A DNA stretch of 64,000 nucleotides from CAYFWF01 sp964346815 (GCA_964346815.1 CAYFWF010000021.1:1-64000), one strand, 5' to 3'; positions 1 to 8,618 are shown, counted from the first letter of the stretch. The notes: generated by a model not told the origin, from the sequence alone. Translations and numbers: made by a program.

Positions 1-618
1 CGTCTACCGCACTCTTGTACGAAACGGGCTGAGACGTTTACCGAAGAGTGCACCCCGTAGGGCTATTCACACGCGACGTTATGCTAAAAAAGTCCCCGGC
101 CATCACATTCAGGTTGATATTAAATTTGTCTCTTTGAGAAACTTTGAAGGCAAAAGAGTCAGGCGTTTTCAGTATACGGCTATTGACGATGCTACCCGGA
201 TCAGGGCGATGAAAATCTCTCCACCTCACAATCAGCAGAATGCCATAAAGTTTATTGATTATGTAATAGAGAAATTCCCCTTCCGTATCCATACGATAAG
301 AACAGACCGGGGGCATGAGTTTCAAGCCCAGTTTCATTGGCATGTCGAGGATAAAGGGATAAGGCATGTCTCTATCAAACCTCGCTCTCCACAGCTCAAC
401 GGAAAGGTCGAAAGATCCCTCCGAACGGATCAAGAAGAATTTTATCAACTGTTGACATATACAGATGATGTGGATTTAAATGAGAAATTAGCAGAGTGGG
501 AACGGTTTTATAACTTCGATCGTCCGCATGGTGCGTTTAAAGGCAAAACGCCCTATGAAGCATTGAGGAGTATGTTAGAATAAATGAGATATTGTGCGGG
601 AGCGTATGAAGTATTACA
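1..618 (+). mobile_element. IS481-type insertion sequence, right part only
   Basis: The window opens inside an insertion sequence whose left end lies outside. It holds most of a DDE transposase, and the right end probably falls at about 618. Read inward from there, the sequence begins TGTAATACTTCA, which fits the TGT terminus usual for this family. The boundary is inferred, because the partner inverted repeat and any target duplication are not visible. The coding sequence immediately beyond the proposed end belongs to an unrelated TPR protein, which supports an insertion junction here. Confidence 0.6.
2..583 (+). CDS. IS481-type DDE transposase (5' partial)
   Basis: The frame is open from base 2, so the start codon lies before the window. 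The visible part is the integrase catalytic core, which cuts and joins DNA ends during transposition. The three acidic catalytic residues can be placed: the Asp in QVDIKF (about 113-130), the Asp in RTDRGHEF (about 300-325) and the Glu in GKVERS (about 400-418). The ending FYNFDRPHGAF...KTPYEAL is the normal C terminus of IS481/IS3-type integrases. The missing part should be an N-terminal HTH domain. A TTG codon at 134 is in frame but sits after the first catalytic Asp, so it is not the real start. Nothing visible in this part suggests inactivation. Confidence 0.85.
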   Translation, partial: VYRTLVRNGLRRLPKSAPRRAIHTRRYAKKVPGHHIQVDIKFVSLRNFEGKRVRRFQYTAIDDATRIRAMKISPPHNQQNAIKFIDYVIEKFPFRIHTIRTDRGHEFQAQFHWHVEDKGIRHVSIKPRSPQLNGKVERSLRTDQEEFYQLLTYTDDVDLNEKLAEWERFYNFDRPHGAFKGKTPYEALRSMLE

Positions 619-832
619 CTTCATGGATCAAGATAAAATGGAAGAGGCCCGGGCTGCATTCGAGTTGAATATAACATTGTTCCCAAAGTCGTTTAACGCA
701 TGGAATAGTTATGCGGAATATTTTATGAAGAGTGGAGACAATCCCTCCGCAATAAAATATTATAAGAAATCACTCGAGCTAAATCCCTACAATGAAAATG
801 CTATCGAGAAGTTGAAGCGGCTCCAAAACTAG
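584..832 (+). pseudogene. 3' remnant of a TPR-containing gene cut by the IS
   Basis: The encoded 82 residues end in TPR-like helices, with SGDNPSAIKYYKKSLELNP as the clearest repeat. An ATG follows directly after the transposase stop codon, but the first dozen residues are probably IS sequence; native coding likely begins near 619. Tails like this are common at the C terminus of exported serine hydrolases and other secreted proteins of this kind of bacterium (family knowledge), so the parent was probably a larger exported enzyme. No ribosome binding site precedes the ATG. The fragment is probably not expressed, or makes only a short TPR peptide. Confidence 0.6.
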
Positions 833-988
833 ATATTAACACATCGATAATGCACAACGCTAAGGAGGACTAGCACTCGGAATTTGCTGATATCGGATGA
901 CAGTCAATGCTCGATCTATTTAAAATGTCAAAAAAAGCAGAATATTTACACGTTTAAGATTATTTATTTTTATAAAAGGAGATAAAAC

Positions 989-1921
989 ATGAAGTCAAAA
1001 GTTCAAATTTCAGTTTTGCTTATTTGCATTGTCTGTTTTGTTCAAACCGCAGCTCAAGAAAACAACAAAAGGTTTAAGGCGGCAGAATCATGCCTAGTTC
1101 CTGGATCATGTACGATATTTGCTGCTTCCTTCGACAGTACCGTACTCTACGGAAATAACGAGGATTATAGAATCCCAGAAACGTATTATTGGGCTGAACC
1201 TTCCGGTGAGAAAACATACGGTGGAGTCTTTCTCGGTTTCGACAACTTTTTCCCCCAAGGAGGTGTAAATGAGAAAGGCCTAGCTTTTGATTTCAATGCT
1301 TTACCGGAAGCTCCTCTGAATCCTCATCCTGAGCTCCAGGATCGCGGTGATATCATAAAAAAGATTTATCAAACTTGTGCGACTGTGGAAGAAGCTATCG
1401 CCCTGGCCAAAAAGTATAACTGGGGTTCGTCGCTCAGATGGCAGGTGTTATTGGCAGATGCATCGGGCGATGCTGTTGTCATCAGTGCAGGACCGGATGG
1501 AGAGCTCGCGTTCACCAGGAAGCCACCCGGGGACGGGTACCTGGTTTCCACCAATTTCAACCGGGCCAATCCAAAGAATACTTATCGCGGCAGCTATCCG
1601 TGCTGGCGTTACAATAAGGCAGTCCAGATGCTGGATAAGATAAAGGATGAGAAGGATCTTACAGTGGATTCTTTCAAGTCCATTCTGGATGCCTGCCACG
1701 TTGAGGGCGCAGTCGGGAATACGCTGTATTCGAATGTATTCGACCTTAAAAACGGTATCATTTATATCTATCACTGGCATCAGTTTGATGAGACCGCAGT
1801 TCTCAAGGTAGCTGATGAGATCGCCAAAAAGCAATCGCCCACCCGCATCAAGGATCTTTTTTCAGAAGAAACAGTCAAGCGGGCTGAGGATGAATACCGC
1901 AAATATAAGGAGAAGAAGTAA
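989..1921 (+). CDS. Exported Ntn-hydrolase, choloylglycine/acyl-transferase-like
   Basis: Residues 1-22 form a signal peptide. The core looks like the linear amide C-N hydrolase group (choloylglycine hydrolase, acid ceramidase, isopenicillin N acyltransferase): a Cys at residue 41 in GSCTIF is followed about 13 residues later by YGNNEDY, matching the nucleophile Cys and the usual GRN-D element. These enzymes cleave non-peptide amide bonds and need the Cys to become the N terminus of the mature chain; here removal of about 40 residues would be required. A good ribosome binding site (AAGGAG) precedes ATG 989. The substrate cannot be told from sequence. It is followed by a PD40 propeller gene, and the gap between the two contains a scrap of a related propeller gene. 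Confidence 0.75.
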   Translation: MKSKVQISVLLICIVCFVQTAAQENNKRFKAAESCLVPGSCTIFAASFDSTVLYGNNEDYRIPETYYWAEPSGEKTYGGVFLGFDNFFPQGGVNEKGLAFDFNALPEAPLNPHPELQDRGDIIKKIYQTCATVEEAIALAKKYNWGSSLRWQVLLADASGDAVVISAGPDGELAFTRKPPGDGYLVSTNFNRANPKNTYRGSYPCWRYNKAVQMLDKIKDEKDLTVDSFKSILDACHVEGAVGNTLYSNVFDLKNGIIYIYHWHQFDETAVLKVADEIAKKQSPTRIKDLFSEETVKRAEDEYRKYKEKK

Positions 1922-1928
1922 GCCGCTT

Positions 1929-1973
1929 TGGCTGGCTGCGAAAATCGTTGAAGATCTTAAACCAAAAGAATTA
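1929..1973 (+). pseudogene. Remnant of a PD40 propeller C terminus
   Basis: Fourteen codons in the short gap read W-L-A-A-K-I-V-E-D-L-K-P-K-E. They match the last residues of the propeller gene that ends at 2992 (W-V-D-A-R-I-I-E-D-L-K-P-K), including an 18-base identical run GAAGATCTTAAACCAAAA. This is best explained as the leftover tail of a second propeller copy that was replaced or deleted when the upstream amidohydrolase gene arrived, or as the scar of a recombined tandem duplication. Confidence 0.55.
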
Positions 1974-1990
1974 CAGGAGAATAGAAAGCC

Positions 1991-2992
1991 ATGAAACCAA
2001 AAGCATTATGTATTGGAATTCTATGGTGCGCAATTATCATATTTGAAAGTTGCGCTCAAGGGGATGGTGTTCAGGTCCTTAAAGGTCCTTATCTCGGCCA
2101 GAGACCGCCGGGAAATACACCAGAGGTTTTTGAGCCGAAGATCGTTTCTACAGGTCTCGATGAGTTGAATTCTGTGTTCTCCCCCGATGGACGCGAATTT
2201 TATTTCTGTGTGCGGAATTTTTTAGGCGCTGTGTCGATCTTCCAGATGAGAATGGAAGGGGAGAATTGGTCGCAGCCAAAGTTACTGCCATTTGCATCCA
2301 GATACGGTGACATCGATGTGACGATGTCTCCCGACGGCAGCAAAATTCTGTTCAGTTCTCTCAGGCCGGTACCAGGGAGTGAAGAGCCTAAGGAAGACTA
2401 TGATTTCTGGATGGTGGAAAAAGAGGGAGATACTTGGGGAAGTCCGATCCATCTGGGTGAAGATATCAATTCCGATCGCCATGACTTCTATCCGATGATG
2501 GCAGAAAGCGGAACAATTTACTTCTCGAGCCAAAGGGAAGGTCCCGGGACAAACAACATTTACAGATCGGAATGTATTGAAGGAAGATATTCGAAAGCCG
2601 TTAAGCTCGGCGATGCCATAAATACAGAGCATAGAGAATTTGATCCATATATCTCACCCGATGAGAGCTTCCTTATTTTTACTTCGAATCGCCCTGAAGG
2701 ATTCGGGTCAGGTGATTTGTATGTCAGTTTTAAAGATCAAGAAGGTAACTGGACGACAGCCAAGAATATAGGCGATAAAATCAACACACCCGGCTCGGAA
2801 TACTGTTCGATGGTGTCACCAGATGGGAAATATCTTTTCTTTACGGGTGCAGGAAGAGACGGCAGAAGAATTCCGGATAAACCGTTCACCTATGAAGATT
2901 TCATGAATGGTCATAACAGGGCGAAAAACGGATTGAGCGATATTTACTGGGTGGATGCCAGAATCATCGAAGATCTTAAACCAAAAAAATAA
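1991..2992 (+). CDS. PD40/WD40-like beta-propeller lipoprotein
   Basis: This 333-residue exported protein starts with a hydrophobic segment ending IIFESCAQ; the Cys at about residue 21 is a plausible lipid attachment site, though the lipobox is not ideal. At least five PD40 repeats follow, each centred on an SPDG or similar turn and a strand such as KILFSS, TIYFSS, FLIFTSNRP and YLFFTG. The fold is a TolB-like propeller, generally a protein or ligand binding platform with no enzyme activity of its own. It may be anchored in the envelope. The gene has its own ribosome binding site (ACAGGAG) and shares its last codons with the remnant at 1929. Confidence 0.8.
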   Translation: MKPKALCIGILWCAIIIFESCAQGDGVQVLKGPYLGQRPPGNTPEVFEPKIVSTGLDELNSVFSPDGREFYFCVRNFLGAVSIFQMRMEGENWSQPKLLPFASRYGDIDVTMSPDGSKILFSSLRPVPGSEEPKEDYDFWMVEKEGDTWGSPIHLGEDINSDRHDFYPMMAESGTIYFSSQREGPGTNNIYRSECIEGRYSKAVKLGDAINTEHREFDPYISPDESFLIFTSNRPEGFGSGDLYVSFKDQEGNWTTAKNIGDKINTPGSEYCSMVSPDGKYLFFTGAGRDGRRIPDKPFTYEDFMNGHNRAKNGLSDIYWVDARIIEDLKPKK

Positions 2993-3037
2993 TTATAATA
3001 AATTCATGAAATGTATTCATCGAGAGGAGTGTCCTGA

Positions 3038-4381
3038 ATGATATTCAGAATTATTTTGGTCTGCTTTATGTCGATTTGCAGCATGGGGATGAAGGTTCAT
3101 ACGAAAATTCCGGTGGCTGATGTTTTTAAACTGATGGATGAGATCAACCGGGTGAAAAAGGATGCCCTTTGGCCAGGATTTTATCCGGGAGATATCCCCA
3201 CAGCTATTTTTGACGGTATCAATACATATCTCTTCAAACATCCTTCACCGCCCGAAGCATTCATGGTTTTAAGGGAAAATGAGGATGCATGGATATTTAA
3301 GGGCCAGCATGATCAGGTAAGGGGAAACAGTCGGGTGCAGCTTAATGGCATCTGGACGGCGACATCCGTTCTGAGAACCCATTCCAGGCTTACGGGGGAG
3401 AAATATTCCATGCAAAACCTGGCAGGTATAATCATTCATGAGCAGTTCCATGTATTCCAAAGGCTAAAACACCCGGATTGGCGTCCTAATGACAGTTATC
3501 TCTTCAATTATCCATTAGATACTCCGGAAATGTTAGCCTTCCGCAGACTGGAAACAGAAGCCTTCCGAAGAGCGGTCATTTCCCAGGCCCCTGAGGAGGC
3601 ATCAGGATGGATTAAAGAATCTCTCAGGTGGCGGGATAAAAGACATCGTTTTTTGGACGATGTTCTCATTCAATACGAAGGAGAACTGCAGCGTTTTGAA
3701 GGCTTGGCCGAATACATTGAATGTATATCAGGTGGGAAAGATCTTAGCCGGATTCCTGTGGATCCCGGATTCGCTCCCGGTGCAATCCGGCATCTGGGGT
3801 ATCTTATGGGCAGATGGACAGCGGCCATTCTCGACATGCTGGATCCCGATTGGAAAGAGACCATGGAGTCGGGTCAAACAGAGTATCTCCATGAGATTCT
3901 CGAAATGGCTGTTTCCGCTTTCGATCATACATGTGTATTTTCCGATGAAGAACAGGAATCATTTTTACAAAAGGCCAAGGAAGATGTTAGGGAAAGAAAG
4001 AATACTGTACAAAGACTGAGGGAAGAATTCGACTCTCAGCCTGGATACCGGATTGAAATTGTTTCCTTTCAAACACCGCTTGGACTGGTGATGTTTTTTG
4101 CCGACCGTACTGAAACCCTTTCTCAAAGGGAACTGCTTCACGAGTTTTTGCTGATGCTGCGGAATGACAGGGGGGCAGTCACAGTACGGGAACTGATGAG
4201 TATCACAGAGAATGACGGCTCTACAGGTGTGGAAAAGCTCGCGGTCGCCGGGATCTCAGAAGAGCCGTTGATCGAGAATATTGAAGGCAAGATCAAAATA
4301 ACAGCAAAAGGATTCCATGCTGAATTCAGTGGAGCCGAAGTCGAAGAGCACCAAAATATGATTAGGATTAGGCTCCGATAA
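3038..4381 (+). CDS. Exported putative zinc metallopeptidase (HExxH)
   Basis: The 447-residue product has a short hydrophobic N terminus (about residues 1-18). It carries HEQFH at residues 134-138, a perfect HExxH zinc motif embedded in the hydrophobic helix AGIIIHEQFHVFQ. A second conserved-looking helix near residue 230, RFEGLAEYIE, could supply the third ligand Glu of a gluzincin. Together these suggest a zinc peptidase, but I do not recognise the family and the substrate is unknown. The C-terminal third has no recognisable domain. A GAGGAG element lies about 10 bases before ATG 3038. It follows the propeller gene closely, so the two may be co-transcribed. Confidence 0.55.
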   Translation: MIFRIILVCFMSICSMGMKVHTKIPVADVFKLMDEINRVKKDALWPGFYPGDIPTAIFDGINTYLFKHPSPPEAFMVLRENEDAWIFKGQHDQVRGNSRVQLNGIWTATSVLRTHSRLTGEKYSMQNLAGIIIHEQFHVFQRLKHPDWRPNDSYLFNYPLDTPEMLAFRRLETEAFRRAVISQAPEEASGWIKESLRWRDKRHRFLDDVLIQYEGELQRFEGLAEYIECISGGKDLSRIPVDPGFAPGAIRHLGYLMGRWTAAILDMLDPDWKETMESGQTEYLHEILEMAVSAFDHTCVFSDEEQESFLQKAKEDVRERKNTVQRLREEFDSQPGYRIEIVSFQTPLGLVMFFADRTETLSQRELLHEFLLMLRNDRGAVTVRELMSITENDGSTGVEKLAVAGISEEPLIENIEGKIKITAKGFHAEFSGAEVEEHQNMIRIRLR

Positions 4382-4396
4382 TGGAATGCTCGTAAA

Positions 4397-4794
4397 ATGA
4401 CTAAAACTTACTGGCAGGGCCTTGGTGAGGCCAAAAACAAACATCTTGTCTTTTATTCTCATGTTCAAGGCTGTAAAAGGAAGCATCTCAAAATCCGTGA
4501 CCGAAGAAGAGAGCATTGGGGAATGTATTCGCTCCAGTAAGATTTTAAACGCCATTCCCTCACCAAACTTCTCGGCCTTGCGGAACTCCGCGCCTTTATC
4601 CGTTCTTGTACCTTGTTATCCTCTGAGATCTTCATGCTACTCCCCTTGATCAAACCGTGCTCAAACAGTCCTCAGGTCCGACTTCGTCGGATTCCCTCAA
4701 AGTTTGGCTCGAGAAGGCTAAATCTTCCGATGTCGCTCAATCCATTCCCCAATGCCCTTATGCCATCACGGTTTTGGAGATGCTTACGCTGTAA
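4397..4794 (+). pseudogene. Decayed coding remnant, identity unknown
   Basis: This gap between two intact genes is not random sequence. From ATG 4397 one frame reads 47 codons rich in Lys/Arg (for example LVFYSHVQGCKRKHLKIRD) and then stops. A second frame, ending at the TAA at 4792, reads a different protein-like stretch (LDQTVLKQSSGPTSSDSL, then VWLEKAKSSDVAQ) with no stop for about 50 codons. The switch of frame and internal stop suggest a broken gene. The basic composition suggests a transposase, but I cannot name a family. Nothing else is seen in 4382-4865. Confidence 0.3.
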
Positions 4795-4865
4795 AGTCAT
4801 TGATTGACTCCATCTGACCATATGTGATATGAAAACGCTTCGTTTCTTCAATCCGAGTAATAGGC

Positions 4866-6245
4866 ATGAAGAAGAAGTCCTCTGTTGTCATTCTGGTTCT
4901 TCTGGTCATTGGCTTCACTCTCTCCCTTTTCCCTTCCTGCCGAAGGGCTCCCCGGCCGCTGAATATCATCCTCATGATCTCAGACGGCTGCGGCTACAAC
5001 TGTTTCGATCTGGCTAGCCTTTACCAGTACGGCCGGACCGAAACTCAAATCTACGATTCTTTTCCTGTCCGATTTGCTGTCAGCACTCATTCTGTCTCCG
5101 GTACACCTTATGATCCTCAAAAAGCCTGGGCATCCTTTGACTTTGTCCTCTCTAATCCCACCGATTCCGCAGCTTCTGCCACAGCCATGGCGACCGGTGT
5201 AAAAACCATAGATGACGTGGTCTGCCTCGACCCAGAAGGGGCCAGGCTCAAAAGCATCATCGAGCTGGCTGAGGATTTAGGCAAGAGAACAGGAACCGTC
5301 ACCTCGGTGCCTTTCAGTCACGCCACTCCGGCTCCCTTTCTAGCCCATGCTGACAACCGCTATGAGTATGAAGACATCGCACGACAGATCATCCGGGAGA
5401 GTTCGGCCGAGGTAGTCATGGGATGCGGCCACCCTTACTATGATAAGTCCGGGCGGCCTGTAGAGGAGCCGAACTTCCGCTATGTGGGAGATGAAGAAAC
5501 ATGGGAGGCTCTTATCGGCGGCGAATTAGGTGCCGATGCTGACGGAGACGGCAGAGCTGAGCCCTGGACAGTGATCCAGACTGCTGAGGCATTCCGGTCT
5601 CTGATTGAAGGACCGACACCCAGCCGGGTCTTCGGGATAGTTCCCACTTACAGAACCCTCCAACAGGAACGGGAAGGTGAGGAGCAGGCTGATCCATTCG
5701 ATGTTCCCTTAATTCCAACTGTCCCCACCTTGAGTGAAATGGCCCTGGCAGCGCTCAACGTCCTCGATGATGGCCCTAATGGATTTTTCCTCATGATCGA
5801 AGGAGGAGCTGTTGACTGGGCGGGGGAGGAGAACCAAACTGGACGCCTGATCGAGGAGCAGATTTTCTTCAACAGGACAGTGGAGGCTGTGGTGGAATGG
5901 ATCGAATCCCACAGCCGCTGGGAGGATACCCTGATCATCGTCACAAGCGACCATGAGACGGGTTACATCACCGGCCCGGGGTCGAGAAAAGAACCGCCCG
6001 ATGGAGACCTGTCCAAAACCTGGAAACCACTGATAAATAAAGGAAAAGGGGAGGTCCCTGGAATGGAGTGGCACTCTGACGAGCATACCAACTCTCTTGT
6101 TCCCCTGTATGCAAAGGGATACGGGAGCGAACGGTTTGCTGTTCTGGCCGATGAAACAGATCCGGTACACGGGCCCTATCTTGACAATACCGAAATCGGG
6201 CATCTCATGTTCGAATTACTGAGAGAACGAAGCCGCAGACGCTAA
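4866..6245 (+). CDS. Alkaline phosphatase family lipoprotein
   Basis: This is a 459-residue PhoA-type phosphomonoesterase that would release inorganic phosphate from organic phosphates outside the inner membrane. The N terminus ends in LSLFPSC, a lipobox with Cys at residue 25. The metal-binding MISDGCG is at 37-43. The nucleophile lies in DSAASATA with Asp100-Ser101, matching Asp101-Ser102 of E. coli PhoA. Later metal sites are visible as EGGAVDWAGEEN, TSDHETGY and WHSDEHTN. Length is normal for the family. The gene is flanked by debris upstream and an unrelated exported protein downstream, so it is probably a single transcription unit. No phosphate-responsive operator could be recognised. 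Confidence 0.88.
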   Translation: MKKKSSVVILVLLVIGFTLSLFPSCRRAPRPLNIILMISDGCGYNCFDLASLYQYGRTETQIYDSFPVRFAVSTHSVSGTPYDPQKAWASFDFVLSNPTDSAASATAMATGVKTIDDVVCLDPEGARLKSIIELAEDLGKRTGTVTSVPFSHATPAPFLAHADNRYEYEDIARQIIRESSAEVVMGCGHPYYDKSGRPVEEPNFRYVGDEETWEALIGGELGADADGDGRAEPWTVIQTAEAFRSLIEGPTPSRVFGIVPTYRTLQQEREGEEQADPFDVPLIPTVPTLSEMALAALNVLDDGPNGFFLMIEGGAVDWAGEENQTGRLIEEQIFFNRTVEAVVEWIESHSRWEDTLIIVTSDHETGYITGPGSRKEPPDGDLSKTWKPLINKGKGEVPGMEWHSDEHTNSLVPLYAKGYGSERFAVLADETDPVHGPYLDNTEIGHLMFELLRERSRRR

Positions 6246-6427
6246 TTATAACCTCAAGGGGCCGAATGACTCTAGCTCTCCCTACAAGAGAAACCCTCAA
6301 GCTGCTGGCTCGATCGATAGGAAGGGATTTTTGCAGATTTCCGAAATAGAGAATCTCTGGCATGTTTTTTGCTGAATATTTAATTGGGTGGGTACAGGAT
6401 TGATTAATGGAAGAGGAGGAATAAGTG

Positions 6428-7120
6428 ATGAAAAAGTTCAGCATTATTATTATCGTGTTTTTTCCCCTGGCGCTGTTCGCCCAGGTTCAGGATCATCCCA
6501 TCGAGGTCCATTTTTATCCCCACGCCCTTTCCCCTCAGGACTCTCTTCAAGACGGCCCATTTGGCAAAAAATTAGACATACAGGAAGATACCTTTCTTAT
6601 ATGGGTCGATCTGTTCCCCGGGATGTTCTTTGCCCATGAAACTGCCTATATTTTGATATCGAAGGGGAATATCCGGACAGAGAGGGGGGATTGGTGGCCG
6701 GTCCTCAACGGCAAAATGATTCTCCATAACGAACACGAAAATTATGCCCTTATCAGTCCATTTGAACTGGCGCTCATATCCGGTAATGGATATATCGATG
6801 AGAAGATCATCATCCATGTCTATCCCCACGAGCTCACCTCCCAAGACCGGCTTGCGGATGGGCCTGCGGAAAAATTGTACAGAATTAATGACAACTGTCT
6901 CCTTGTTTGGGTGGATCTCTTACCAGAAGCCTTTTTTGCCCATCCTACGGCTTACCTCCTGATATCGAGGGAGCGCATCAGGGCAGAACATGGAAATTGG
7001 TGGCCCATTCTGAACGGCAAAAGAATACTCTATGGCGAGCAGAACAAAACCGGGATAATCTCCCCCTTCAAAGTATCCTCTATTCCTCATTCCCCAGTTT
7101 GGCTCGAGAAGAAAAACTAA
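6428..7120 (+). CDS. Exported protein with two tandem copies of an unknown domain
   Basis: I do not recognise this 230-residue protein. It has a signal peptide (about residues 1-20, ending LALFAQ) and two similar halves of about 90-95 residues. Each half has a YPH(A/E)L element, a short loop with DGP, a strand (FLIWVDLFP or LLVWVDLLP), FFAH.TAY.LIS, then WWP(V/I)LNGK. The repeated aromatic and Gly turns suggest a beta fold, perhaps carbohydrate or cell-surface binding. ATG 6428 is chosen over GTG 6425 because of GAGGAGG at 6414-6420. It is flanked by phosphatase and MBL-fold genes. Confidence 0.7.
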   Translation: MKKFSIIIIVFFPLALFAQVQDHPIEVHFYPHALSPQDSLQDGPFGKKLDIQEDTFLIWVDLFPGMFFAHETAYILISKGNIRTERGDWWPVLNGKMILHNEHENYALISPFELALISGNGYIDEKIIIHVYPHELTSQDRLADGPAEKLYRINDNCLLVWVDLLPEAFFAHPTAYLLISRERIRAEHGNWWPILNGKRILYGEQNKTGIISPFKVSSIPHSPVWLEKKN

Positions 7121-7125
7121 AACGG

Positions 7126-7293
7126 TCAGTAGACGAATCGCAGGACGAAATTTTGGCTGATGACCTTTTCATTATAGAAATCGTCCTCGGCGTACTTTGC
7201 GGAGGATATAGTCTGCTTCTTGTATTCCCCGAACATCGGCCAGAAGACCGACGAGAGTTTTTTCGACGCTTTCCGGAATGAAATTTTTGAGCA
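7126..7293 (-). pseudogene. Possible C-terminal gene fragment, unknown
   Basis: On the minus strand a frame open for 55 codons ends at 7126 and reads like protein (FWPMFGEYKKQ, SSAKYAEDDFYNEKVIS, LRFVY at the end). It has no start near a ribosome binding site and lies in an otherwise non-coding gap. A second minus frame overlapping it (LKNFIPESVEKTLVGLLAD) also looks coding, so a frameshift may separate the two. This may be the tail of a lost gene. Identity is not known and chance cannot be excluded. Confidence 0.25.
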
Positions 7294-7371
7294 TTAATTG
7301 TAGCTTGTTAAAAACCAAAAAAAGCCGAATGTCGTATAAATCTAAAAAAATTTGTTCCGAATGGAGGGGAA

Positions 7372-8430
7372 ATGACGCACTTAATGAGCAAAATCGCCAC
7401 ATTCATCCTACTGATTGTCTTTTTGCCGATAGCACATCAGGGGGGATCTGAACTGCCTTTGCATCAAAAGAGATTGAGCGACAGAGTCTTGATCGTCTGG
7501 GCCTGCGACTACATGCAGTCGATCGCTACAGTTGCCCTGGCGACCGAGAAAGGAATCGTGGTGATCGAAACAAGCTTGAACCGGTCCCATGATGCCAGAA
7601 TCAGGCAGGTGATCCAGAAAGAATTCGGGAGAAGCGACTTCAAATATCTGATAAACACACACTTCCACCACGATCACACGGCCGGGAACCAGATTTATGC
7701 CGATGCGACGATTATCGGGCATAAAAACGTCCCGGCAGGGATGAAAGAGGAACTCACCGGGGAAGGATTGGCCAAACTTGTCGATAAATTTAAGGGCATG
7801 TTGAAGGACCGAAAAGAAGCGTTGAAACATTTGGAGCCCGAATCCAGAGATTATAAGTTTACACAGGAGTTCATTGCCTGCCTCGAGCTGGCGATTCCAG
7901 AACTACTGAGGGGTTTTGTTCCCACCTTTCCTTCCATATTGTTCGAAAAAATTCTGATACTCGACATGCGGGATATGACCCTAGAGCTGTATTCTCTAGG
8001 AGGCATGCACACGGACAGCGACATCGTGATCTTTGTGCCAGAAGAAGGGCTTGTCGCCATTGGAGATGTGCCTCCGGATCAAGTGCTGCCGTATATCAGA
8101 AAGGAACTGAAATCTGACTTTGCGGTCACCCTGGAGAACTGGGGCAGAATCGTGGACAGCGGAAGGGAGATCAAATATGTGAACATGGCCCATTCGGATA
8201 TGTTTCTTTCTGTCGAGACATTCAGCCAGCAGTACAGATACTTAAGCACCCTGTGGCAGGAAGTATCGGAGATGCACCGTCAGGGGCTGTCCTTGGAAGA
8301 AGCCAAGAAGAAATACAGCATAGAAGAGGACTTTCCTTATTTCAAGGACAGGATAACCAAAAGGCGGGATATCGACATCCATGAACACAATATCGAAGCG
8401 ATTTGGGAGAGAATCTCTCAAAACGATTAG
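7372..8430 (+). CDS. Exported MBL-fold metallo-hydrolase
   Basis: This 352-residue protein belongs to the metallo-beta-lactamase fold. A signal peptide covers about residues 1-25. The zinc motif HxHxDH is present as H97-F-H99-H-D101-H102 in the segment NTHFHHDHTAG. Further metal-site elements are GGMHTDSD and NMAHSDM. A helical insertion of about 60 residues lies between the motif and the next beta element. Such exported proteins hydrolyse a range of esters, amides and phosphates; this one is not close enough to a true lactamase to call it one. ATG 7372 follows GGAGGGG at optimal spacing. Confidence 0.82.
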   Translation: MTHLMSKIATFILLIVFLPIAHQGGSELPLHQKRLSDRVLIVWACDYMQSIATVALATEKGIVVIETSLNRSHDARIRQVIQKEFGRSDFKYLINTHFHHDHTAGNQIYADATIIGHKNVPAGMKEELTGEGLAKLVDKFKGMLKDRKEALKHLEPESRDYKFTQEFIACLELAIPELLRGFVPTFPSILFEKILILDMRDMTLELYSLGGMHTDSDIVIFVPEEGLVAIGDVPPDQVLPYIRKELKSDFAVTLENWGRIVDSGREIKYVNMAHSDMFLSVETFSQQYRYLSTLWQEVSEMHRQGLSLEEAKKKYSIEEDFPYFKDRITKRRDIDIHEHNIEAIWERISQND

Positions 8431-8461
8431 ACCGCGTCGGTGCAGTTCATTTCGAAAGCAG

Positions 8462-8618
8462 TTATATCCTATTTAAGATTTTTTTATCTAGAGCATTCTC
8501 TCGCTCTCTCTGTGCCTGCAGTACAGCGTGTATCATCTGTCCCCGGCTGTTCACGCCCAGCTTCTGATAGATGTTGTAGATGTGGTTCTTGACTGTATTG
8601 TAGGAAATGAACAGCAAA
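8462..8618 (-). pseudogene. LuxR-type DNA-binding domain remnant
   Basis: The minus strand encodes about 50 residues that match the end of a LuxR/FixJ HTH: SYNTVKNHIYNIYQKLGV, then NSRGQMIHAVLQAQRE, ending at the stop at 8462. TVKNHI is the recognition helix and Q-KLGV the following turn. An in-frame stop sits immediately before the fragment and no receiver or sensor domain is left, so it is a truncated response regulator or LuxR activator. The rest of the gap 8431-8822 shows no gene. Confidence 0.75.

Noticed and set aside
5709..6203. Antisense frame within the phosphatase gene
   Set aside because: Shadow of the codon usage of the phosphatase; no start signal.
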